NCBI GenBank assembly: GCA_000442125.1
Contig: KE546973.1
Coordinates: forward strand, 558,001 to 622,000
Source of the DNA: Opeltia flavorubescens
Lineage: Eukaryota > Ascomycota > Lecanoromycetes > Teloschistales > Teloschistaceae
Direction: 5' to 3'
Length of the DNA: 64,000 bases
In this document: piece by piece, positions 25,437 to 35,044 of the stretch
Position numbering within the stretch: position 1 is the stretch's first letter
Layout of the letters: each line of letters begins with the position of its first letter
Translations under genes and position numbers: made by a program
Notes under the pieces: model-generated
Databases searched by the model: none
The model's input: the letters and a program-made list of their open reading frames with translations, nothing else
What the model was told of the DNA's origin: nothing

Positions 25437-26463
25437 CTAAGTAATCCTCCGAATCAAGCGATTCCCCAGCGCCGTGATGGAATCCTCAAACCCCTGGAAG
25501 TTTGACGCCGTCCAACGCGCCGAACTGCCCGGCACGGCGTCATCGCCTGGGAAAGCAATGTAAAGCACATCGGTCTCGTCGTGGCCGTTGTTTCCTTTCA
25601 CGGACTTGCCGAAGCAGGCTGTGGCGAGGGAGAGGCTGGCTTCACCGACGAGTGGTGGGCCATCATCGCCGTTGGTGTCGCCCCAGATGCCGTAGATCTG
25701 TTTGTGGCCGTTGTGCAGTTAATTAGAATTATGTCTTGGTTTCGCACGGAGGCTTTATCGGAAATGAAGATCCTAGGATCAGGNNNNNNNNNNGGGGGGA
25801 GGGATGGGGGGGGATGAAGATGAAGTGAGCAAGCAAGTAAGAAAAGAGAGACAAGGGCAAAAAAGAATGGAAAAGGGAAACCCACCAACTTAGTCCCACA
25901 AACAACAGCCATGACGCTCAACGGCTTCACGCCATACTTCCTCGGATCAAAGGTCGCCCCGCCATTATCCCTCTCGTTCCCAAATACGACATATGGATGG
26001 ATGTTGGCGTTCAAATCTTTGATCTTGCGGCCCGAGGCGGCCTGGACTTCTGCTTTCCAGCGCGTTTCACCTTGCGTGTCGGAGGAGGAGCCGCATCGAC
26101 CGTCGACAGGGTTGGAGAGGTCGCCGTCACAATCAATGTCCATGTTTGCGAGTGTTCCGGGGCCTTGAATGAAGATGGCTTTGGAGCCGGCGGAGGTCTT
26201 GCAGTAGGACCATTCTAGGGCAGTTCTTTGTTGGTTTTGATTTCTTCATTTTCTTTTTTTTTGCTCTGGGGAAGGGGAAGGAAGGTGAGAAGCGTACTGG
26301 CTTGACCATTATCTTGATCGTAGAAACCTCCTTTGAGTTTATTGGAACCCGTGCAGGTACTGGTCTTGACGCGATTGTAGAAATTGCGGACATTGGTTGG
26401 GACGGCGATGGCAGAAACGCCTTGCGCTGCCAGTATGGCGAGCAAGGTTAGGGCGGTTTTCAT
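25437..26463 (-). CDS. csn: Secreted chitosanase, GH75
   Basis: An endo-chitosanase that cleaves beta-1,4 glucosamine chains outside the cell, for nutrition, wall turnover or attack on other fungi. Three exons read on the minus strand: 26463-26298, 26214-25886 and 25697-25437, 251 residues. A signal peptide MKTALTLLAILAAQGVSA is followed by VRNFYNRVKTSTCTGSNKLK and YDQDNGQ. The GH75 core reads MDIDCDGDL, NANIHPYVVFGNE, MAVVCGTK, then IYGIWGDTNGDDGPPLVGEA, with the catalytic Asp and Glu by analogy to the Fusarium enzyme, and NGHDETDVLYIAFPGDDAVPG. The third exon has no internal start and was found by following the family sequence across the intron. The second intron contains a run of ten Ns (25784-25793), so its true length is unknown, but coding sequence is unaffected. 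Confidence 0.9.
25784..25793. other. Assembly gap of ten Ns in a chitosanase intron
   Basis: Ten consecutive Ns lie in the second intron of the GH75 gene, next to a poly-G-rich stretch (plus strand) that probably defeated sequencing. The real length is unknown. Confidence 0.95.
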
Positions 26464-29011
26464 GATGGTTGGTCTGATCGAATTGAGCAGTAATCGCCTT
26501 GGCTAACGGATCTGGCTTAGGTAGATGCGGGTTGCATCTGTCCAAAGCATTGGACATGACGGCTGTCTTTATACATTCTCGCTCGCCTCCACACGGTCAT
26601 TGATGCGAAAGAGCCACTGACTATGGCTCATTGTGATATTGAGCTTCGGCCGAGCTGACAGTGAGTACATACAAAAGCCGAGTTATAGAATATACGCGAC
26701 CCAATTGAGAAGGAAATATCGCGGCAAGGAGAACGGAGATAGTAATCATGGTAAGCGCTAGCTATTCCAACAGCCGCCCCCAGCTTTCGTGATGATTGTA
26801 TAGGAATGATAGACTCCTGACTAATTGGTCAGGAACACTATCAAGCCAGAGGGATATGAAGCAAGCGTAGAGTATCTGAAGAGGTATCGTAAGAAGGGCT
26901 CAAAATCGGGACAGTAAAGCCAGTAAAAGAAGAAATTTCAATCAAATATATTACACTAAAGCTTGCAATGGAAAGAGAAGCGCTCCGATGAGACTCCTAT
27001 AGGGTTAGAACGCAATGATGAAAGTTCTCTGTAAATTCTGCCTACGTATTATTGCATGGCAAAAGCGACGAAGTCGTTGAAAGATAGGACTCCTAGTGAA
27101 CTTAAACATTAGTGTGACAAGCTATCCGGACAAAGTTTCGGTCGTGTTTCGAATCAAGAAGCCTAGACTTATTGGGTTCCACTTCATACCTTACCTTACT
27201 TCATCTTGGCGGGTGAAGTCTGGAGCACTGTCTAACATGCTCTGCTTACTGAATATGGTAACACCACATATCCTCACATCTGTCAACTTCACTGCATTGC
27301 GGGGTGCATTAGAAAGCTCCGAGGGTGGGGAGACCTTTGACACGCTGATTGGCACAGGGCATCCACTTCCAGCATTGCGGGAATCTGCTGCCCTCCTTCG
27401 CTACTCTCTGGATGCTGGTTGGCGAACATTTCCTACACTTCTGGAGGCACCGTGACAAAGACGCAGTCAAGCTGCAGTGGCACCCGCACTTCCTGCTGAG
27501 ACACGCTCTTGGGCACGATCCTTCGATATGATTGCCATGGACTATAGCCTGCTAGATTAAGTCTCCTGACCTCACGGTTCCGGCGTCACACATCCGCTTG
27601 TCGGTTGCCAATGGGCAAGTTCTGATCAACACTTCTTCGGTACAACCACGGGGAATATCAGCTGTGTGCGTGAAGCATCGCTACACGGCAGCCTCTGACG
27701 GCTTGGCCTTACTCACCATGTACTGTATTTCATCGGTTGACATAATGTGCGCAGTCATGCATTGTAAGTATTCGAATACGCCTCCTTTCAGCCCGATCGG
27801 TCATCTGATTCAATTCACCACATCTGCTTCTCTACTTCCGGAAATTTGCTTCCTCGTTCAGCCAGCCACTTGAGCTTTGCTATGAATTGTACAGAGGAAC
27901 AGTAGTAAATGAGAACACCAGAGGACTTTCTGGTATATGTTCAATTCTTCTCCCAATAAATTAATGTGATGTCGACAGAATTACCAAAGCAGGTAAATAA
28001 GATATATTCTCCTTCGACACCGAAAATAGCTTTTAAATTTCGCCTCCTTGTGATGCTTACCTGCTTGATCGTTTTTCTTGGCAATTATCAAGGCTATGGC
28101 TAGATCGAGATCGTGTAAGAGATCGACCACGAAATTTCTTCATCGCTTTTCCGTTTCCTTGTATGATATCTCTTTCGTATACAAAACCCCGCTTCAGGGT
28201 GAGCCAATGGACATTACGGTCGTGCAGCTTCGAGCTCTACTCTTAGAGCCAGGCTACCGTTCGCTGAGACTGAGTTGCCTGCTCGCCGAAGCTCACGGGC
28301 CATGTCCGGACTGCTGTTGGTTAGTCTGTTGACCGAAGCAGCCTTTCGTTATGCATTCATGTTGTCTGCCTTCCAGTGGGCACATCAGTCGAGGTGTTGA
28401 TGCAGGCCCCAGCTTGCTAGGACAAAGTCACCAAAATGCTTGACAGTCAATGTTAGTGAGTAAACTAACCTCGAAAGAGGGAGATTTCGCCGATTGGTCA
28501 TTCGTACTTGTGGATTGGATCGCCCAATAGTGAGTGCTACTGCTCTTTCCCCTTGGTAATTGATGGAGCTGCTCACAAGCTGGGAAGACCAATTTGATCC
28601 ACACAGCTTCTTCTTATGGCTATATAGGCGAGGCACACATTGCAAGCGATGTGACATGATGTTCAAGTGCAACGCTGTATCGCAGGCCAAGACTTCAGTC
28701 CTCTTCTGGAATTCGAAAGTCTTTTGAAGGGATGCCTAAATGGTCGGCAAGGCCACGTATTCCCACATGAAGCTCGGCAAAGTTTTGCCTATCATGCATG
28801 CGAAAAGCGGGCAAGAACTTCGACGTTACAATCACAGGTGGAGGGTGACATGAAGAGAGGAGAACATCTCCACATGGCCGAGCTAGGCCCTTCAATACAA
28901 ACATAAAAAGGGGCTTCTCTTCCTTGAAAACACCATCAATAGCAGCCGAGAGCTTCTTTACCCAAAACCAGTTCGCAGCACTCAGCACACGTTCATCTTA
29001 TTACCCAAATC
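26464..29011. other. Gene-poor 2.5 kb stretch
   Basis: The longest region without a supported gene. Several frames of 60-120 codons are open (for example 27096-27455 and 28078-28332 on the plus strand), but none has a signal peptide, domain or codon pattern I can defend. No terminal inverted repeats, poly-A tail or transposase motif was seen. The right end contains the promoter of the secreted protein at 29012. Confidence 0.5.
28912..28920 (+). promoter_or_regulatory. TATA-like box of the small secreted protein gene
   Basis: CATAAAAAG sits about 95 bp before the ATG at 29012 and is followed by a C/T-rich leader. Such a strong box is typical of highly or conditionally induced small secreted protein genes. 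Inferred from position. Confidence 0.45.
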
Positions 29012-29560
29012 ATGAAATTCATGACTGTTGTCGCCGCAGGTCTTCTGCCGATGATCGCCGTAGCAGTCCCAGTCGCTGATGCCAGCCCCGTTGCAGTGGG
29101 TGAAGCCAACTCAGTCTCCGCTTCAGACGCCGTTCTGGTGGCTGAGCCAGACGTGCCACCGTCTAGCCCCGTTGATGCTCGCGATCTCTTCAAGAGAGCG
29201 ACCCAGTACTGTAAAATTATCGGCAATGATGGCCCTGTCAATTGCCGCTCCGGTCCTGGTACCAGCTACCCGGTTCAATATACTTTTGCACCTGGTAATT
29301 CATATTACTTCACCTGCTACAAATCAGGAACCAACGTGGGTGGAAACACGTATGTCGATAATGTCCAGCTCCTTTTATCGTAGATGAGAGTTGACAATTA
29401 TGCTGTAGCTCTTGGGATAGGAGCAGGACGTACGGCTGCTATGTATCAGGTTACTATACCGACGGCAATTGTACCCCGGGTACGTTATCGTTTTGAATCG
29501 TTATATTCTACTCCAGAGACACTGAGCTGATCTTTGGTAGCGAGACTCGGTTTATGCTGA
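29012..29560 (+). CDS. Small secreted protein with SH3-like repeat, effector-like
   Basis: Three exons (29012-29349, 29409-29479 and 29541-29560) encode 142 residues. An N-terminal signal peptide (MKFMTVVAAGLLPMIAVAVP) is followed by an acidic Ser/Ala/Val pro-region. This ends at DLFKR, a likely Kex2 cleavage site, so the mature protein would start ATQYCKIIG. The mature part holds VNCRSGPGTSYPV, the usual core of a bacterial-type SH3 (SH3_3) fold, then FTCYKSG, YGCYVSGYYTDGNC and a C-terminal ARLGLC. It has six cysteines, enough for three disulphides. The second and third exons were placed because the junctions keep phase and add paired cysteines. Similar secreted proteins are common in Dothideomycetes. 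The role is unknown; host or wall-fragment interaction is a guess. Confidence 0.7.
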
Positions 29561-30097
29561 TTCCCGCTGTCGTTGATCTACGCAGTGAAGACAGGCAATG
29601 AAAGAGCGGAAACAATGTCCCTGCCGGAGAATCGGCGCGATTGAGTCTGGGATTTGGAAGGGATGTGAGTGGACGAAAGGATTGGGTAACGTTGGCTTGA
29701 TTTTCTGCAACAAGTCACTCCTTTACAATCAATTGGTGATATTAGCACACCCAAGAGGATTTCGCATGCAAGGATATCGATGTTCAGTGATCTAGAAGTT
29801 GTATGCCGATGAAAAAACGAGCATGACTTTCGAAAGCTTGTCCAATAGACATCAGCTCTGCGTGATCATTGCGTATATTGGTTTGGAGGTTAGGATTGAC
29901 TCGCAGCGCTAGCTGCTGATGAGGTCATGCTAGGCTCTCTTCGTCTAAGCGCGTATTAGCGTGCTCGCAACACAGCAGTTTAAGGTATGTGAGTCAATAC
30001 GCCACTCTTCTGAGCCTTAATGGAACTTGTATAGCCTGATGTTGATAACAGTCGTTGATACATAGTCCGAACTTAGAAAGGATCGAGCACTATCAAG
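29561..30097. other. Intergenic between the secreted protein gene and RAD3
   Basis: About 540 bp with no convincing frame. The open frame at 29598-29795 has no features. It contains the 3' flank of the secreted protein gene and the RAD3 promoter. Confidence 0.5.
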
Positions 30098-32937
30098 ATG
30101 AAATTCAACATTGAGTATGGCCTCGAAGACTGCATATTGCGAAGAATGCTAAATGTTCAGTGATCTCCCAATCCTGTTCCCTTATCCGAGGATATACCCA
30201 GGTCAGATCATGAATATAGGCTGATATAGAAGCCTTGGCTGACTCTGAGTAGAACAATATGCGTACGTTCTCATGAATTATTTTCATCCTCCATTCGCTA
30301 ATCTAACATCTTTTTTTAGCTACATGTGTGATCTCAAGCGTAGTGGAAGACTGAATCTAGATCAACTATTCTCGCTCACATGAGGACAGGGACGCTTGAT
30401 GCAGGAGGGCATTGTGTGCTTGAGATGCCTTCAGGGACAGGAAAGACCGTGTCTCTCTTGTCCCTGATTGTGGCGTACCAGCAGTACTATCCTGAACATC
30501 GAAAGTTGATCTATTGTTCTCGTATGATGCTTTGTGTTCTATCTACCCTCCCCAGCTCAACATCATGCAGGTACCATGTCAGAGATCGAAAAAGCTTTGG
30601 CTGAATTAAAGGCTCTCATGAAGTATCGAGCCGATCAATTAGGATACGAGGAAGACTTCCGAGGGCTCGGATTGACCAGTCGAAAGAATTTATGCCTGCA
30701 TCCTTCAGTCAAACGAGAAAAGAGTGGTCAAGTTGTTGATGCTCGATGTCGAAGTTTGACTGCTGGTTTCGTAAAGGAGAAGAAGGAAAGGGGTGAAGAT
30801 GTGGATCTTTGCATCTATCACGACGTACGCCGTGCTTCTTGAATGACTTGGATCAGAGCTGAGGTAAACAGAACCTTGATCTCCTTGAGCCGCATAATCT
30901 AGTACCACCTGGAGTCTTCACCCTCGATGGTATGCTTAAGTATGGAGAACAGCATAAGCAATGCCCCTATTTTTCCGTTCGGAGAATGGTACAGTACGCG
31001 TTCGGGTCATGAGAAGCAGTAGACTTACCGTGGCAGATGCCTTTCTGCAATGTCATCATTTACTCATATCATTACTTGCTCGACCCGAAGATCGCAGAGC
31101 GAGTCTCGAAGGAGCTGTCGAAGGATTGTATAGTTGTCTTTGACGAAGCCCATAACATCGACAATGTCTGCATCGAGTCACTGAGCATAGATCTGACGGA
31201 GGATTCATTACGAAAAGCGACGAGAGGAGCTAATAATCTGGAACGAAAGATCACGGAGATGAGATCGTCTGACGCGGAGAAGCTACAGAACGAGTACTCG
31301 AAGCTCGTCGAGGGTTTACGGGATGCGGATGAAGCTAGGGACGAGAATGCTTTCATGGCGAACCCAGGTGATTCTAGTTGGCTTCTCTTATGGTGGGATA
31401 ACTGCTAATAATCCAAAGCACTACCGGATGACTTACTTCAGGAAGCTGTACCTGGCAATATCAGAAGAGCCGAGCATTTTGTTGCCTTCTTAAAGCGCTT
31501 TGTTGAATACTTGAAGGTAAGCTGCCTACCCTTCGTAGCTACCTATCCATATTGCTGACTTCATCTCCGTAGACTCGAATGAAAGTTCTCCATGTCATAT
31601 CGGAGACGCCGCCTTCATTTCTCCAGCACCTAAAAGAATTGACGTTCATAGAGCGAAAGCCTTTGAGATTCTGCGCAGAACGACTCACGTCTCTCGTCCG
31701 AACTCTCGAACTCACTAACATCGAAGACTACCAACCTCTCCAAGAGGTAGCCACCTTCGCCACCCTTGCGGCGACCTATGACAAAGGCTTCCTCCTCATC
31801 CTCGAACCCTTTGAATCCGACACCGCAACTGTACCCAACCCAATACTCCACTTCACCTGTCTCGATGCCGCCATCGCCATAAAACCCGTTTTCGACCGCT
31901 TTTCCTCTGTCATCATCACCTCCGGCACAATCTCCCCTTTAGAAATGTACCCGAAAATGCTCGGCTTCACCACCGTTGTCCAAGAATCCTACAGCATGAC
32001 CCTCGCCCGCAACTCGTTCCTTCCCATGATCGTCACCCGTGGCTCCGACCAATCGCCCATCTCCTCCAGCTTCCAGATCCGCAACGAACCCGGCGTCGTC
32101 CGCAACTACGGCTCCCTACTCACGGAATTCTCAAAAATCACGCCAGATGGCCTCGTCGTCTTCTTCCCTTCTTACCTCTACATGGAATCCATCATCAGCA
32201 TGTGGCAACGCATGGAGATCCTCGACGAAATCTGGAAGCACAAGCTCATCCTCGTCGAAACGCCAGATTCCCAAGAAACGTCCCTCGCGCTCGAAACATA
32301 CCGCACCGCATGCTGCAACGGCCGCGGTGCAATTCTTCTCTGCGTCGCCCGGGGGAAAGTCTCGGAAGGTATCGATTTCGACCACCATTACGGCCGCACG
32401 GTGCTTTGCATCGGCGTCCCGTTCCAATACACGGAATCCCGGATCCTGAAAGCCCGGCTCGAGTTCCTGCGCGAAACGTACCGGATTCGCGAGAACGACT
32501 TCCTTTCTTTCGACGCGATGCGGCATGCGGCGCAATGTCTCGGTCGTGTCCTGCGCGGGAAAGACGATTACGGTATCATGGTGCTTGCGGATAGGAGGTT
32601 TGCGAAGAAGCGGTCGCAGCTGCCGAAATGGATCAATCAGGCGATTTCGGAGGAGATGGTGGATGTGAGTACGGAGAGTGCGGTGGTGAGCGGGAAGCGG
32701 TTCATGAGGGTGATGGCGCAGCCGTTCAGTGGGAAGGATCAGGATGGGATTAGTACGTGGAGCGCGGCGGATTTGGCGAGGCATAAGGAGAAGGTAGAGG
32801 AGGAGAAGATTCGGGAATTGAAGATGGGGGTTGGGGTGGAGAAGGTGGGGGAGATGGATGTGGATGGGGATGAGTATGGGTACGATGAAGGTTTGGATGG
32901 AGATTTGGATGCTGTGATGGAGGATGCTGGGGCGTAG
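30098..32937 (+). CDS. RAD3: TFIIH DNA helicase Rad3/XPD
   Basis: The 5'-3' iron-sulphur helicase of TFIIH, acting in nucleotide excision repair and transcription. Ten exons were rebuilt: 30098-30114, 30161-30201, 30253-30262, 30320-30339, 30390-30521, 30571-30824, 30872-30988, 31037-31367, 31419-31516 and 31573-32937. They encode 794 residues (yeast has 778). Motifs seen in order: [20 protein letters not shown] at the N terminus; Walker A PSGTGKT near residue 43; four iron-sulphur cysteines (NLCLHP, ARCRSL, DLCIYH and KQCPYF); helicase motif [23 protein letters not shown]; the motif V region [13 protein letters not shown]; and motif [16 protein letters not shown]. Exon 3 is only 10 nt, and four of the first five exons are 41 nt or less. 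The tail is acidic. Every junction restores conserved residues in phase. Confidence 0.95.
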
Positions 32938-33043
32938 ATCACTTCAGGACAGGCAATGAAAAACATCGATACATCGGTGATGTCATGGAACCATGAACAT
33001 ATAATCATTTGATATCGTTGTACTTAAACTACAAGTGGGACTT

Positions 33044-34684
33044 TCATGAACCCTTTTCTTTGGACGAGCCAGAAGCCGACTTCTCCCGCTCCTGTCCTTT
33101 ACGATATTTCGTTATCTTCTCTCGTACGTATCTTACACTTCTGACAAAACCCGTCGTGACTATTCCTTTTAGACTCTGCGTGGCACTTGGCCATTGAACG
33201 GTACTTTTGATGGCTCGCTTAACCTCTTTCCTTAGATCAATCTGTCTATCCCCGGCAACTCTCTGGTCAAAGACGCTACCTTGCTGCCGCTTCACACGAG
33301 CTGGATCCTGATCGTTGGATTCTTCGAGCATCTTGTCGAATTCAAGCTGAGGGATTTGAAATTTTGACTGGTACCTGAAGTACAATTTTGCTCGGAATGA
33401 TCTCGGAAGACGTCGGACCATATTTCCACGTCTCTTAGGATCCATATCTTGCGCGAGGGTAGCGTTAGTGTCTGGGTCATCCATCCATGATGAAGAGCTG
33501 CACCGGGCATCTCGGAAGGCCACATTAGGTAAGTTTTCTATCAAGGGAGCGTAAAGACGACGAAAGTTGGGGAGCTGGTATTTGACGATATTGGCAACTT
33601 TGTTAGGATTCTCGGCAGGTAGAGCCATCCGCGGGTCACCAAGGTATGATAGTCCAGCTATCGTTCCGTAGAGTTCTTGCTCGGTAAAATCTGAAGGAAG
33701 GAGGAGTAAAGCAGTTCGAACAGCTGAAATTAGGTTGATCTGGTTCGCTAATCGTACCCTTGGATCGTCTCGCAAGATTTTCACGGGTTTGTGCAACCGC
33801 CCTGCAAGGTATAGTGTATCCCATTCGGATAGATCGCGGCAGAGCGTGTCCAAATTGACCACGCCATACTTGATGAGAGTGCCGTTCACTGTAACATAGG
33901 GATTGAAATAAATGCCAGCCCCATATTTATCTTGTACCCGAGAAACCAAGGATGAGCCTAAGGAACCAATTGCTGAATAGTGATCGCGATGCTGCTGTAA
34001 ATTCAATGAATGCCAATGCTGGGTATAAGAAACACCAAATATAAAATCTATCATTTTCCCTTGACTCCCCTGCATAGAAGAAATCGCTGCGCTGGGTTTC
34101 GAATGAACGGCTGCTGCACTTTTTGAGTCCGAAGCTGTCTGTGGGAATACGCCTGAGCCATAAGCGAATGCGTAGCGAATGGGAGCTCTGAATTGCCAGA
34201 GAATCTGTCGAAGAGCCTCTTTGAAGTCATGGTTGATAATCATATGCTGGTTGTGACCGAAGGTAGAGGAAGGAAGTTGTGAGAAGGCCGAGATATTCAA
34301 ATTCGGGTTCTCATCCCAGCCTGGCGGAATAGAGGTTTGACCTGTGGACGGCTTGGAGGACTTAGTCGTACTTTTCGCCTGAGAAGGCCTACTGGATGTC
34401 TCTAATGAGGCTTGTGATGGTGTATCACCGCTGTCATTCCCATCTTTTCTTTTCGGAGTGTTACCGGAAGCGTCGGAAGCAAAAGCTTGCTGACGGAGAG
34501 GGTGTTTTGGAGGGAGTCGGGACTGCCATCCAACCCTGGCGAGAAGAATATTCCGGCTTAGGTAAGGAGCAATGGAGTTGAAGATAATCTGCAAGCGATA
34601 GCTTTAGCTGCTAAACTTTTCCAGGGATTGATTGTAATTGTTTAGAATTGCGGAGGACCTCACGGTAGCTCCCAGTATTTGCAT
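33044..34684 (-). CDS. TAM41: Mitochondrial CDP-diacylglycerol synthase Tam41
   Basis: Makes CDP-diacylglycerol from phosphatidate on the matrix side of the inner membrane, the first committed step to cardiolipin. Two exons on the minus strand: a 21-nt first exon (34684-34664, MQILGAT) and 34588-33044, 521 residues in all. The longer exon alone would start at a TTG that is in fact part of the acceptor TTGCAG. Family motifs: the nucleotidyltransferase signature FAYGSGVFPQ, the metal-binding Asp in MIDFIFGVSYTQHWHSLNL, YGVVNLDTLCRDL, LYLAGRLHKPVKIL and YGTIAGLSYLGDPRM. The first 35 residues carry Arg and no acid, as expected for import. It converges with RAD3 (106 bp between stops) and diverges from BIR1. 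Confidence 0.93.
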
Positions 34685-35044
34685 ATTCACGGCGATTTTA
34701 TATAGAAGTCGTTGCTATTACCGCGGGTTCGAAGTGATTCGATACCGGGACCGGCAGAAATCCGCCATTGTAGCGTTGATAACTTCTTGGGAGCTATGAA
34801 AAGAAAATGTTGAAAGCTCGACGAATCGCAGGAGGTGCGAATACTTGGTGCATAATTTTATGCGATTTGCACAGAGCACGCGAGTTGATCTAGTCCAGAC
34901 TTGGCAAGCGTTGCTGTGGTCGTCAATGGAAGTAAACAAACATGCATCGTAACTTCCTCGGCTTATCTGACGGATGATCAAAGACATCATCTTTGGTTAT
35001 CGCTCATAGAGTCCAAGGGTATTAGAATGATTGCTTCTATCGGT
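34685..35044. promoter_or_regulatory. Divergent promoter region of TAM41 and BIR1
   Basis: The two start codons are 360 bp apart and point away from each other. No clear element was recognised. A frame on the plus strand runs into the BIR1 start but has no conserved features. Confidence 0.45.

Noticed and set aside
27096-27455. 119-codon frame in the gene-poor interval
   Set aside because: No signal peptide, domain or splice partner; the length is within chance for this composition.
28667-28988. Overlapping frames on both strands before the secreted protein gene
   Set aside because: They lie in the promoter and leader of that gene and contradict each other in direction; neither has protein-like features.
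30380-30389. ATG at 30380 as the RAD3 start
   Set aside because: It is inside an intron; the conserved MKFNIDDLP N terminus is encoded upstream by small exons.
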